17,317 bases of DNA from Gemmatimonadota bacterium (GTDB lineage: Bacteria > GCA-2686955): contig NYZA01000166.1 of the NCBI GenBank assembly GCA_002686955.1, positions 1 to 17,317 on the forward strand, written 5' to 3'. This document shows positions 8,555 through 15,569 of this stretch, one piece after another. A program made the position numbers and the translations under genes. Positions within the stretch are counted from its first letter, which is position 1. Every line of letters starts with the position of its first letter. The notes beneath the pieces are model-generated. The model was not told where the DNA came from. It ran no database searches and worked only from the letters and a program-made list of their open reading frames with translations.

Positions 8555-8979
8555 GTCCACGACAGGTCGAGGCTGGTCCTCCAGAACGACTGCGAAGGGA
8601 TCTCCTCGGGCGAGGGCAGGAACGAGAAGTCGCCGAAGAGGGAATCGAGGGGACTTTCCCCGCCGCCGCCGAAGGTGGCGTCGAGGGCGAAGCTGGGGTC
8701 GCGGGAGCGGATCCACGATCCATTGGCTTCCAGCGTGGGCAAGGCGCCGGCCGACGCTTGCCAGATCAGCGCGCGGGTGAGGTCGAGCCCTCGCCGCTCG
8801 GCGAGCAAGGCCGGATTCGCGTCCAACGCCTCGTCGACGCATTGCCCGAGGCTCAACACCTCGTCGGATCCGGCGATAGCCACAATCCTGTCTTGGCCCG
8901 CTCGGGCGTCGAAGGGCTCGTTGTCCTTCGAGGTGTGGTGAGGCGCGGGCGGCCGCACCCGAGCCGCCACCCCCCCCAC
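8555..8979 (-). pseudogene. TolC-family outer-membrane efflux protein, N-terminal fragment
   Basis: From about residue 38 the frame reads SDEVLSLGQCVDEALDANPA, then LLAERRGLDLTRALIWQASA and GALPTLEANGSW. That is the first coiled-coil hairpin and first beta-strands of a TolC/OprM-type channel, where the helix starts with a 'sl.ea...al..np.l' pattern. It ends SQSFWRTSLDLSWT at position 8555, where the RND reading frame takes over. A normal protein has about 430-500 residues; about 105 remain. No signal peptide is visible: the nearest start is GTG 8979-8977, in a low-complexity G-run just after the TPR gene, so the 5' end may be lost as well. Together with the RND remnant it marks a deleted tripartite efflux operon. 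Confidence 0.7.
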
Positions 8980-8982
8980 GAA

Positions 8983-9573
8983 TCAGTTGAGCCGATCCAG
9001 CTCCCTCAACCGCCGCCGGGCCCGATCGCCGTATTCGTCGTCCACATCGACCAGAGCCTCGAGCTGCTCGCGCGCCTCGTCGGTCTGACCCTGCCGCAGA
9101 AGCACGTGGTGGAAGCTCCAGCGTAGCCAGGACTCTTCCCAGTCCGACGCGTGTTGAATCAGCTCCGTGAAGCGCTCCTTGGCCTGCTCGTACTGACCGT
9201 TGAATACCAGGTAGAGCGCGAGGCGATGCTCTTCGCGCACCGAACCCTCAAGCATAGCCGTGTCTTCCTGCTCGCCGCCGACCGAGCGGGTCTGGGTCGC
9301 GAGCTGACCGACCGAAAGGATCTGCGAGGCCTCGTCGAGAAAGCTCTCGAACCAGGCGAGGATCTTCTCGCCTACATCGCCACTTCGCGCCGTCGTCCTC
9401 TTCATCGTGGCTTCGGCGAGGTTGCGGAACCGCTTCTCCACATTCTCGGGGTTCAGCCCCGCCGAGCGGAGCAGCGCGTCGACCTCCTCTTCCGATTCCC
9501 TGGGCGCGGCATCGAGAGCGTCGTAGATCCGAGCGAGCTTATCTACGGCCGTCTTAGGCTTTTTCGATTTCAT
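8983..9573 (-). CDS. TPR-containing partner protein encoded with the sigma factor
   Basis: This 196-residue cytoplasmic protein has no signal peptide or membrane segment. The N-terminus (1-60) is charged and helical, with DKLARIYDALDAA and EEEVDALLRSAGLNPENV. The C-terminal half (about 118-190) has TPR-like helix pairs: ALYLVFNGQYEQAKERFTEL, then VLLRQGQTDEAREQLEALV. I do not recognise a named family. It lies 10 bases after the sigma factor gene. The sigma stop codon TAG is part of its Shine-Dalgarno (TAGGAGGGTCGACATG), so the pair must be co-transcribed and probably coupled. That layout is where an anti-sigma factor or sigma regulator is often found. The protein has no zinc-binding anti-sigma motif, so a regulatory role is inference from position. 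It appears intact. Confidence 0.75.
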   Translation of the reverse strand: MKSKKPKTAVDKLARIYDALDAAPRESEEEVDALLRSAGLNPENVEKRFRNLAEATMKRTTARSGDVGEKILAWFESFLDEASQILSVGQLATQTRSVGGEQEDTAMLEGSVREEHRLALYLVFNGQYEQAKERFTELIQHASDWEESWLRWSFHHVLLRQGQTDEAREQLEALVDVDDEYGDRARRRLRELDRLN

Positions 9574-9583
9574 GTCGACCCTC

Positions 9584-10192
9584 CTACGCCACCGTGATGT
9601 CGATCCGGCGAAGGCGCCTCAACCGGTTGTTGATCTCTCGCACCGGCTGGTCCAGCCTCGACGCCAGATGCCTCGGCTTCGGCTCGCAGCCATCGAGCAG
9701 AGCGTCCAGGACCTCTCCCAGCTCCGGCTGGCCGGCGACCGCCTCTTTCAAGCACTCGATACGGCGATGGGCGGCCGCCTCCTGCTCCTCGCGCAATAGC
9801 TCCGACTCCGGATCGGCGATCGACCTGCCCGAAATCTCCTGGCCCCTGAGATCGACCCGATCGGTGAGCTCGCTTCCGTCCTCCGATTGTCGAGTCGGCC
9901 GCTCGTAGCGAGCGGAAGCGCTCTTCGCAAGCGCATCGATCATGCCGTTCAGATGCATCATGAAGAAGATCAGAGGGTCGGGGTACCGTTTTCGATCCCA
10001 CTTCCGCGCACCGCTCCAATACCTGACCATGAGCTCGCTGACGATGTCCTCCGGCCCCTGTCCTTTCGGCCAGAAGTTGCCGCGAAGTCTCGGGTAGCGT
10101 CTCGCGCGCCGGATGGCGTGCGCGACCAGGGTCTTGCCAATGAGGCCCCAGTCCACATCGGTCGATGGATCCAGGGCAAGCTCTTCGGTCAT
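9584..10192 (-). CDS. ECF-like sigma-70 family RNA polymerase sigma factor
   Basis: This is a 202-residue protein. Residues 20-97 fit sigma region 2: AHAIRRARRY, the acidic GPEDIVSELMVRYW, and FFMMHLNGMIDALAKSASAR, which would contact the -10 element and the clamp helices. An acidic linker covers about 100-140. Residues 143-197 fit region 4, with a helix-turn-helix in EPKPRHLASRLDQPVREINN, ending in a basic LRRLRR. The length is normal for ECF sigma factors and no extra domain is seen. The start is ATG 10192-10190, behind a G-rich leader (GGGGGGTGAG), with a good promoter upstream. It is co-encoded with the TPR partner. The nearby secreted-protein genes share an upstream element that it may recognise. 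The family call rests on region layout rather than a close match. Confidence 0.75.
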   Translation of the reverse strand: MTEELALDPSTDVDWGLIGKTLVAHAIRRARRYPRLRGNFWPKGQGPEDIVSELMVRYWSGARKWDRKRYPDPLIFFMMHLNGMIDALAKSASARYERPTRQSEDGSELTDRVDLRGQEISGRSIADPESELLREEQEAAAHRRIECLKEAVAGQPELGEVLDALLDGCEPKPRHLASRLDQPVREINNRLRRLRRIDITVA

Positions 10193-10226
10193 CTCTCACC
10201 CCCCGCTGAAGTTGGGCTGCTACCAC

Positions 10227-10255
10227 GTTACCGGTTGGTGCGCGGAGTCTGTCAA
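10227..10255 (-). promoter_or_regulatory. Sigma-70-like promoter of the sigma factor operon
   Basis: On the minus strand TTGACA (10255-10250) is followed by a 17-base spacer and GGTAAC (10232-10227), about 35 bases upstream of the sigma start. The -35 box is a perfect consensus and the -10 is moderate. This suggests housekeeping transcription, because the shared GRCGAGAAA-N9-CTCGGTAGT element is absent here. Confidence 0.5.
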
Positions 10256-10293
10256 TGGGGAATGTGACGATCTCTCGAAGGCGGCCCGTCGGC

Positions 10294-10716
10294 CTACTTC
10301 GCCAGGAGCGTTTTCGTTGTGTCGGATGCATCGGACCGGGTCCTGTAGGAGTTGACGCGCGCATCGATCAGCCGAAGCGCTACGATCCGCGGATCATGGC
10401 GGCATTCGGCGCGGGGGCAGATCTTCGCGACGAAGACCGCATCACCGGCTCCGACCAGCACCTCGGCGATGGCCGGTTTGGCATAGGAAGCCTGAGCGGG
10501 CAGGATCGAGGGTCTGTCCACCGAAAGGGTCGCGATCACGGTGGCCGTTTCGAGATGGTTCAGCAGGTACACCTCCTCCGCCAGGCAATCCTCCGATCTC
10601 GCGGGGTCGACTCGCCGGCTCAGGCTCAGGTTCCGCAGCTTCGGAGGGCTGGACGGCTGCCCGATCGCGACGGTTGCGATCGCCGCGAGGGCGATGGCGA
10701 GGGTCTTGATCTTCAT
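10294..10716 (-). CDS. Secreted protein of unknown function, 140 aa
   Basis: The start is ATG 10716-10714 with GGAGAG six bases upstream. Longer in-frame starts run into unrelated low-quality sequence. MKIKTLAIALAAIATVAIG is a Sec signal peptide, probably cut around residue 19. The mature part has three cysteines (C44, C100, C105), one of them in AKICPRAEC, and a valine-rich middle with LLNHLETATVIATLSVDRPS and AEVLVGAGDAVFVAKIC. This looks like a small beta-rich secreted domain that may hold one or more disulphides. I do not recognise the family. It is the first gene upstream of the sigma operon on the same strand, and it carries a copy of the shared upstream element, so it probably belongs to the same regulon as the 97-aa proteins and the beta-helix protein. 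Confidence 0.65.
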   Translation of the reverse strand: MKIKTLAIALAAIATVAIGQPSSPPKLRNLSLSRRVDPARSEDCLAEEVYLLNHLETATVIATLSVDRPSILPAQASYAKPAIAEVLVGAGDAVFVAKICPRAECRHDPRIVALRLIDARVNSYRTRSDASDTTKTLLAK

Positions 10717-10771
10717 GATTCTCTCCGGTTCTTTTCGATTGTCTGTTCGTGTTGTTCGTCTCATGCCCCTA

Positions 10772-10798
10772 CTACCGAGGGGGAGCTCTTTCTCGCCA
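10772..10798 (-). promoter_or_regulatory. Shared upstream element, copy 1
   Basis: The minus strand reads GGCGAGAAA, nine variable bases, CTCGGTAGT. It ends 55 bases before the start of the 140-aa secreted protein gene. The other three copies precede the other three secreted-protein genes with the same 9-base spacing. It is either a promoter for an alternative sigma factor or a conserved 5'-leader element. Here CCCT-CGGTAGT-AGGG could also form a small hairpin. Confidence 0.6.
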
Positions 10799-10833
10799 TT
10801 CACGGAGTCGAATCCGCCGATCCCCAACGCAGC

Positions 10834-10885
10834 GAGGCGGCCCCGGGATGGAGCCGCCCCAAGGGCGCCGAAAGGCGCGCGCCCT
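10834..10885 (-). terminator. Double hairpin downstream of the 97-aa gene
   Basis: GGCGGC/GCCGCC pair around a loop of about 11 bases, next to AGGGCGC/GCGCCCT with a 10-base loop. Both lie between the 97-aa gene stop and the next gene on the minus strand. There is no long U-run. The same block is repeated at 15149-15191. Confidence 0.45.
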
Positions 10886-10898
10886 ATTCCCCCTCGAT

Positions 10899-11192
10899 TC
10901 AGCGACTGGGTTTGACGGGGGCTGCATAGGCTCGTCTCGTCGGAGGCGGGGAGTAGCTGGGGAAAGCCCGTGCCTCGACCACGTGTCGGCGCGCCCCACC
11001 GTCCCGCTGATTGAGGGCGATGTTGTAGGCCGCGGTCAACCACGGCATCGCCTGCAATCCGGGCCAGATCCGCGGATTGAGAATGACGAGATCGCGGGGA
11101 TTTCGGGCCTCGGCCGTGTTGGTGGTGAGAGCCTGACCCGCGGTCGTCAGAGCCGCGAGAGCGATCGTTGCGAGGGCGATTCGAGTCTTCAT
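10899..11192 (-). CDS. Secreted 97-aa protein, paralogue 1
   Basis: The start is ATG 11192-11190 behind AAAGGAG. A Sec signal peptide, MKTRIALATIALAALTTAGQ, is probably cut near residue 22-30. The mature part opens NPRDLVILNPRIWPGLQAMP and WLTAAY, has a basic middle (RRHVVEARA) and ends in a proline-rich tail, SPPPTRRAYAAPVKPSR. I know no family for it. It is nearly identical to the gene at 15204-15497 over residues 1-60 and diverges in the tail, so the tail may evolve faster or bind different partners. It lies back to back with a TPR/CHAT gene start and carries the shared upstream element 73 bases before its start codon. Small size, a signal peptide and duplication suggest a secreted effector or signal, but no activity can be read from the sequence. 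Confidence 0.7.
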   Translation of the reverse strand: MKTRIALATIALAALTTAGQALTTNTAEARNPRDLVILNPRIWPGLQAMPWLTAAYNIALNQRDGGARRHVVEARAFPSYSPPPTRRAYAAPVKPSR

Positions 11193-11264
11193 GTCCTGTC
11201 TCCTTTCGGTGATTCGGAAAAGGTGTTCCGAATCGATGTGGGGATGTGTTGTTGTTCACTCCCG

Positions 11265-11291
11265 ACTACCGAGGCACCCGCATTTCTCGCC
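11265..11291 (-). promoter_or_regulatory. Shared upstream element, copy 2
   Basis: GGCGAGAAA-N9-CTCGGTAGT on the minus strand, exactly 73 bases from the start of the first 97-aa gene. The downstream leader (AACAACAACACATC, then ATCGATTCGGAACA) is nearly the same as in copy 4. Confidence 0.65.
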
Positions 11292-11550
11292 GGCCAAACG
11301 GTGCCGTGGGCCAAATTGGATCGAGGACAAGGACGAAGAGGGGGGGGAGACCGAGTATTGGCTTGCCGATCTCCGCCATCCGCGGCCAGGCCCGCCCAGC
11401 GGCTCCGCATCCCCGAACGCGACGCCCTGCATGCGCGCGAGGCGGGGGAGCGGAGCGCGCCTCACCCTGCTCCCTTCCGCCCGATTCGGGAGCCCGGCCA
11501 CGCATTTTGGCCCTTCGACACTCGAGGGCCGCAACGTCCCGTCGAAGCTC

Positions 11551-11582
11551 CGGGGAGAACGCGCTACACTTGCCGCGACAGA
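11551..11582 (+). promoter_or_regulatory. Conserved leader/-10-like site before the CHAT remnant
   Basis: CGGGGAGAACGCGCTACACT followed by TGCCGCGAC recurs almost unchanged at about 16000-16027 before the intact TPR gene. TACACT (11565-11570) could be a -10 box, but no convincing -35 is seen. In this copy an inserted element pushes the site from 33 to about 212 bases away from the start codon. Confidence 0.35.
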
Positions 11583-11594
11583 TCGGCCGCGAGG

Positions 11595-11770
11595 CCAGGA
11601 TCCCCCACCCAATGCGTGCCCGAGCCGTGCGAATCTTGGTCTTAGTCGAGGAACCGCACCGATTTGAGCTCAGGCGTAGTGGGGCTACGTTGAGCATCAA
11701 ATCGGTCCGAGTGACGAAGGATAAGGCCAAGAGGCGCATGGCGAAGCGCGTATTGGGTGGTGGATCCTGG
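11595..11770. mobile_element. 176-bp palindromic MITE-like element with GAGG target duplication
   Basis: The ends are inverted repeats: CCAGGATCCCCCACCCAATG on the left matches CCAGGATCCACCACCCAATA read inward from the right. The arms stay complementary, with a few mismatches, to a loop near 11682, including a perfect 10-bp pair ACCGATTTGA (11658-11667)/TCAAATCGGT (11697-11706). The element is bordered by GAGG on both sides (11591-11594 and 11771-11774). The paralogous site at 16030-16051 reads CCGCGAGGGACC with a single GAGG, which is an unoccupied target. There is no ORF, so it must have been mobilised in trans. It sits between the conserved leader and the start codon of the CHAT remnant and would form a huge hairpin in the mRNA leader. 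The transposase family is not identified. Confidence 0.85.
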
Positions 11771-11782
11771 GAGGGACCTTCC

Positions 11783-12233
11783 ATGGACAGCAACGCGCTA
11801 CTGGCGCATCTACTGGATCTGGACGCGCAAGGCCGCAACAAGGCACTGCGCCCCTACGTCGAGGAGCGGATCGACTCGTGGGGGCCCGATGTCTTCGAGG
11901 CGGTCGCGCGATCGCTCAGTGGGACGCGGGAGACGAGACGGAGCGTTGGGCGGCGGAGGAGCAACGGCGCGGACTACCCGGATTGGGGCCTCTGTCTGAA
12001 GAGGCGCTGGCGGGGATCTCCGATCTCGGCTCTCGCGTCCGCCAAGAGGGCGATGCTGGCCGAGGCTCGGCAATCGACCGGCTCGATCAAGCAACGCAAC
12101 GGCAGGTCCAAGTTCCCTCTGCCCCGGGCCCACCCCTACTACTGGGCGGGGTTCGGGATTCACGGAATATCGGCGATGGAGGGGGCCGGTCTCGATTGAG
12201 CTCGGGCGCCTGCGCTGCGGCGGGCCGGGATGA
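11783..12233 (+). pseudogene. TPR-CHAT protein, internal-deletion remnant
   Basis: ATG 11783 opens MDSNALLAHLLDLDAQGR and YVEERIDSWGPDVFEAVA, the same N-terminus as the gene at 16052. Near 11905 the frame shifts by one base relative to that gene: AQWDAGDETERWAAEEQRRG continues in another frame. Near 12015 sequence joins directly to the C-terminal end of a CHAT domain (SPISALASAKRAMLAEA, then SKFPLPRAHPYYWAGFGIHG), matching residues 328-377 of the intact CHAT gene at 13931. The TPR array and both catalytic residues are gone. An extra G in a G-run near 12180 shifts the tail as well; the homologous stop would be TGA 12231-12233. It is a clear relic of a full-length TPR-CHAT gene whose upstream region also took a palindromic insertion. 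Confidence 0.8.
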
Positions 12234-12257
12234 GAGTCGGAAGACACCGTACGCAGG

Positions 12258-12284
12258 GAGGCGGCCCCGGTGAAGGGCCGCCTC
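12258..12284. terminator. Bidirectional hairpin between CHAT remnant and beta-helix gene
   Basis: A perfect 10-bp stem, GAGGCGGCCC/GGGCCGCCTC, has a 7-base loop and sits between convergent genes. It has no U-run on either strand but is strong enough to act both ways. It is related in sequence to the hairpins at 10834 and 15149. Confidence 0.55.
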
Positions 12285-12319
12285 ATGGGTGTGGAAGCCG
12301 CGCGTGCCCTGGACGGGGG

Positions 12320-13693
12320 TCAGATTCCCCAGTCGCTGTTCGGTCCTCCGAATGCTCCGATGTCGTTCACGGCGGATCCTCTCGCGAGGCCACCCTCATC
12401 CTCGAAGTCGGCTTGCGGCTCGCCGCTATCGATCGCTTCGGAGCGGTCGGCGAGGCCGAGTCCGGCGAGCTGAGCCCACGCCACCGAGTAGACGTCGATC
12501 GATTGAGGGATGACATCTGGGAGCTGATCGGCGTGAAGCTCGGCCACGAAACCAGGATCCGCATTGAACAGATTCGTGTTGTTCAACATCGCATTCGATG
12601 CTTCGTTGGATCCCCTGTCGAATAGATTGTAACGAGCGAAGAGCAGTGTGTTCGGCACCTCCGCATCACGGAAGAGGAGATCCTCGTGCGACTCATCGCC
12701 GGCCCCATTGTCGGCAAAAATATTGTTGCGCACATCCGCGACGACCGGAACACCTTCGCAGTTCCCGTCGAGCAACCGGAGGACCACCGGACTGATCTTG
12801 AGTCCAGATGCATGTTGCCAGGAGAAGACGTTGTTGTAAACACGCAGAGGTTCGCTGCCGCGCATTCCCTCGATGCTTAGACCGTAGCCTGGATCTTCCG
12901 TGCCGAGAACCACGCAGTTTTCGAAACGCACATTCGAGCCAAGTTGAAAGTGGAATCCGACGTTGTTGTTCTTGACGATGATCGAATGCCGAACCTCGAA
13001 GTCCTCCGCCGCGGTCATATGAACGCCCTCATCGCCGTTGAATCCGATGAAGGTGTCGTAAATGCCGCCGGTGGTGCGGTAGAGGTTCATTCCATCCACG
13101 AGGCAGCTCGTTATGGAACAACCCGACACCGTGACACGAGATGTGGCTTGGCCCAAGAGCTCCTCACTGACCGCACCCCAGTTTCCGTCGCATCGGTAGG
13201 CCCCGGTACGGGTTCCGATCTGCATGCCGATCCGACAATGGCGAATGGCAACTGAGTCGAGCTGTAGGTCGAGCAAGACATCGTCGGTCTCGTAATCCGC
13301 GGTGTAGGCACGAATTCCGTACCGCTCTTTTCCCTGGCCGTCGATCGAGACACCCCGGATTCGAACCGTTGCCGGCGCGCCGGAGGCGGCATCGATGGTG
13401 ATGATCGGATCGGTGGTGGCGTCACCGGAGATCACCGGTGATGGGGCGGCGGGATGGGCGGCGAGCGTCACTTCGTGCAAACGAGATGTGTCGATCCGGA
13501 TCGCTTCGTCATAGGGCGAAACGGAACCGTCGATCACCAGAGTGTCGCCGGACGTCGCGGCATTCAGAGCGCGCTGGATCGTCGCGAATCCGTCGGGAAC
13601 GCGAAGTGTAGCCGCGTGAGACGGAGTGTGAAGACCGGCGAGTGCGAGGGCCGCGGTGAGGGCGATCGAGTTCGGGGAAGTTGGGGTTTGCAT
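12320..13693 (-). CDS. Secreted right-handed parallel beta-helix protein
   Basis: This is a 457-residue protein. Residues 1 to about 28 are a signal peptide (ALTAALALAGLHTPSHAA). The mature part begins LRVPDGFATIQRALNAATSG, the usual entry of PbH1/pectate-lyase-fold proteins. It then shows many short beta-helix rungs such as ISGDATTDPIITID, RVTVSGCSITSCLVDGMNLY, FEVRHSIIVKNNNVGFHF and RFENCVVLG. The C-terminus has SEAIDSGEP and NDIGAFGGPNSDWG, a frequent ending in such surface proteins. These folds bind or cleave polysaccharides, and I see no clear lyase active site. The start is ATG 13693-13691 behind AGGAAAA. The shared upstream element lies 73 bases before the start, linking it to the small secreted proteins. 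Family call secure; substrate unknown. Confidence 0.8.
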   Translation of the reverse strand: MQTPTSPNSIALTAALALAGLHTPSHAATLRVPDGFATIQRALNAATSGDTLVIDGSVSPYDEAIRIDTSRLHEVTLAAHPAAPSPVISGDATTDPIITIDAASGAPATVRIRGVSIDGQGKERYGIRAYTADYETDDVLLDLQLDSVAIRHCRIGMQIGTRTGAYRCDGNWGAVSEELLGQATSRVTVSGCSITSCLVDGMNLYRTTGGIYDTFIGFNGDEGVHMTAAEDFEVRHSIIVKNNNVGFHFQLGSNVRFENCVVLGTEDPGYGLSIEGMRGSEPLRVYNNVFSWQHASGLKISPVVLRLLDGNCEGVPVVADVRNNIFADNGAGDESHEDLLFRDAEVPNTLLFARYNLFDRGSNEASNAMLNNTNLFNADPGFVAELHADQLPDVIPQSIDVYSVAWAQLAGLGLADRSEAIDSGEPQADFEDEGGLARGSAVNDIGAFGGPNSDWGI

Positions 13694-13765
13694 TGTGATT
13701 TTCCTGTGTTGAGAATTCGATGTGGTGCGGCACGTGGGTGGGTGATTGGTGGCTGTTCGCTCCTG

Positions 13766-13792
13766 ACTACCGAGGCCGCCGTGTTTCTCGTC
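13766..13792 (-). promoter_or_regulatory. Shared upstream element, copy 3
   Basis: GACGAGAAA-N9-CTCGGTAGT on the minus strand, exactly 73 bases from the beta-helix gene start. The flanks differ from copies 2 and 4, so conservation of this core is not just a by-product of the long duplication. Confidence 0.65.
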
Positions 13793-13930
13793 ACGGCGCT
13801 CGAAGGCGTGGCTGCGGCCCGGGAGGGAAGGGGTGCGCCGGGCTCGGGGGGAGCGCGAGAAACCGCGAAGCGGGGCGTGAGTGGCCGAAGGGGTGCGCCG
13901 GGATGGCGAGGGACCGTGGGGAGGCGATCG

Positions 13931-15124
13931 ATGGAGCGCGATCGGTTACTGGCGCGGCTCTTGGATCTCGATGCGGAGGGCCGCGTCGAGACCGCACTCA
14001 AGCCGTTTGGACGCTTCTGTGAATCGCGAGATCCGGCAGCTCTCCTGGCTCTTCTTCCGGATCGCCTGAATGCGCTATCGGACGATGTTCTGGGTCCCGC
14101 GCTCCCGTATCTCGACGGCGCCGAGCGGCTCCTGCTCGTCCCCTCCGGCGCGCTGTACGACGTCCCCTTCGAAATGCTGGTGCTGTCTTCATCCGACGAC
14201 AGTATTTCTTCGCGCGAAGTCGAAGCAGCGGATCATTTCGCAAGAGCGGAGTACGTCGCCGACCGCTTCGAGATCGCCTACGGCCCAGCGGCCACCCTCC
14301 TCGATCCCGAGCTGCGCGCTGTCCGGGAGGCGCCCGACCAGACCGTCGCGGAGCCCTCCGCGCCCGCCGTCCTCGCCCAGGGCGATCCGATCTACGAGGA
14401 GCTCGCGGGCGCGCCGGCTCTCGCCCGCTCATCGGGGCGCGGCGTTCACCTGGCTCGCCTGCCCGGCACTCGCAAAGAGGTCCAGGCCATCAAACGTGTC
14501 TTCACCAACGTCCGCGCACTGATGCGTTCCCGCGCGCGCGAATCCGCCTATCGGAAGCACGCGCCCTCGTCCGACATCGTTCACCTGGGCTGTCACGGTG
14601 TGATCGACACCGACGAACCGGGCTACTCCGGTGTGCTCCTTTCGCCCGGCGCACGTAGAGACGAAGATCCGTTCTTGCAGGCCTACGAGATTGCCCGTGT
14701 CCACCTGGAGCGGCGTCCACTCGTGGTGGTTTCAGCCTGCGAGGTCGCCGGCGGGAAGCGCTCCGCGGCGGAAGGGCTATTGGGGCTTACGCGGGCCTTT
14801 GCGCAAGCAGGCGCCGGCTCCGTCGTCGCATCCACCTGGCCGGTCGACGACGAGGCGACGGCGAAGTTGATGACACATTTATACGAGGCGATCGCGACCG
14901 GCGCGGCCGATCCGATCTCAGCCCTCGCCGAAGCCAAGAGGGCGATGCTGGCGGAGGCTCGGCGAAGGGCCGGCTCGCTCGAGCACCGCAAGGGCTCGTC
15001 CAAGTTCCCTCTTCCTCCCGCCCACCCCCACTACTGGGCGGGGTTTGGGATTCATGGGATTGCGGCGATGGGGGGGCCGGTCTCGATTGAGATCGGGCTC
15101 CTTCGCGGGGGCGGACCGGCATGA
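13931..15124 (+). CDS. CHAT-domain caspase-like protease without TPR array
   Basis: This is a 397-residue protein. The first 25 residues (MERDRLLARLLDLDAEGR) match the N-terminus of the TPR genes at 11783 and 16052. Almost at once it enters a CHAT domain: LLLVPSGALYDVPFEML (67-83), LARLPGTRKEVQAIKRVF, IVHLGCHGVIDTDEPGYSGV with catalytic His222, VVVSACEVAGGKRSAAEGLL with catalytic Cys270, GAGSVVASTWPVDDEATAKL, and HYWAGFGIHG near the end. The His/Cys dyad is complete, so it should be an active clan CD peptidase in the cytoplasm. Relatives usually carry hundreds of residues of TPRs before CHAT, so this one may be a natural short form or an in-frame deletion product. ATG 13931 was chosen by N-terminal homology; a longer open frame upstream is antisense to the beta-helix gene. 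The Shine-Dalgarno is weak. Confidence 0.85.
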   Translation: MERDRLLARLLDLDAEGRVETALKPFGRFCESRDPAALLALLPDRLNALSDDVLGPALPYLDGAERLLLVPSGALYDVPFEMLVLSSSDDSISSREVEAADHFARAEYVADRFEIAYGPAATLLDPELRAVREAPDQTVAEPSAPAVLAQGDPIYEELAGAPALARSSGRGVHLARLPGTRKEVQAIKRVFTNVRALMRSRARESAYRKHAPSSDIVHLGCHGVIDTDEPGYSGVLLSPGARRDEDPFLQAYEIARVHLERRPLVVVSACEVAGGKRSAAEGLLGLTRAFAQAGAGSVVASTWPVDDEATAKLMTHLYEAIATGAADPISALAEAKRAMLAEARRRAGSLEHRKGSSKFPLPPAHPHYWAGFGIHGIAAMGGPVSIEIGLLRGGGPA

Positions 15125-15148
15125 GAGCAGGAAGATCCCGAACGTAGC

Positions 15149-15191
15149 GAGGCGGCCCCGGGATGGAGCCGCCTCAAGGGCACGCGCCCTT
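15149..15191. terminator. Double hairpin between CHAT gene and second 97-aa gene
   Basis: Perfect 8-bp stem GAGGCGGC/GCCGCCTC (15149-15175), then AAGGGC-ACGC-GCCCTT followed by one more T (15176-15192). It lies 25 bases after the CHAT stop and 12 bases from the convergent stop, so it probably serves both genes. Confidence 0.6.
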
Positions 15192-15203
15192 TGCCTCCCC
15201 GAT

Positions 15204-15497
15204 TCACCGACTGGGTAGGACGGGGACAGCGTAGGCTCGTTTCGGCGGAGGCGGTGGGCAGCTCGGAAGCGCCGGTGCCTCGACCATGTCTCGGCGCACC
15301 GCACCCTGCCGCCGGGCGAGGGCGATGTCGTAGGCCGCGGTCAACCACGGCATCGTCTGCAATCCGGGCCAGATCCGCGGATTGAGAATGACGAGATCGC
15401 GGGGATTTCGGGCCTCGGCCGTGTTGGTGGTGAGAGCCTGGCCTGCGGTCGTAAGGGCCGCGAGGGCGATCGTTGCGAGGGCGATTCGAGTCTTCAT
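15204..15497 (-). CDS. Secreted 97-aa protein, paralogue 2
   Basis: Same length as the gene at 10899-11192 and identical to it through residue 47, then at 49-56. The start is ATG 15497-15495 behind GAGAGGAGAAAGGAC. It has the same signal peptide, then NPRDLVILNPRIWPGLQTMP and WLTAAYDIALARR. The tail differs (MVEAPALPSCPPPPPKRAYA, VPVLPSR) and gains a single cysteine at residue 80, but keeps the length and the proline/basic character. It is convergent with the intact CHAT gene and divergent from the TPR gene at 16052. The shared element sits 73 bases upstream. Strong conservation of signal peptide and first mature part, with an in-frame variable tail, argues that both copies are or were recently translated. 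No function is recognised. Confidence 0.7.
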   Translation of the reverse strand: MKTRIALATIALAALTTAGQALTTNTAEARNPRDLVILNPRIWPGLQTMPWLTAAYDIALARRQGAVRRDMVEAPALPSCPPPPPKRAYAVPVLPSR

Positions 15498-15569
15498 GTC
15501 CTTTCTCCTCTCGATGATCCGGAAATGTTGTTCCGAATCGATGTGTGGTTGTGTTGCTGTTCACTCCCG

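Larger units (their letters stand above)
10819..12010. repeat. Long direct repeat, left copy (secreted-peptide/CHAT cassette)
   Basis: This stretch is homologous to about 15134-16265. It spans a hairpin terminator, the 97-aa secreted protein gene, its upstream region and the N-terminal part of a TPR/CHAT gene. Identity is very high over the first 56 codons of the secreted gene and the leader GCGCTACACTTGCCGCGAC, and lower in the spacer. The left copy differs by carrying the 176-bp insertion at 11595-11770 and by lacking the right arm of the palindrome found in the other copy. Ends are approximate, judged by eye. Confidence 0.75.

Noticed and set aside
13827-13902. Two copies of GAAGGGGTGCGCCGGG, 60 bases apart, before the CHAT gene
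   Set aside because: GC-rich and seen only twice. It could be an operator, but nothing ties it to one.
13454-13930. N-terminal extension of the CHAT protein
   Set aside because: It runs antisense through the beta-helix gene start and its upstream element. N-terminal homology to the two other TPR/CHAT genes fixes the start at 13931.
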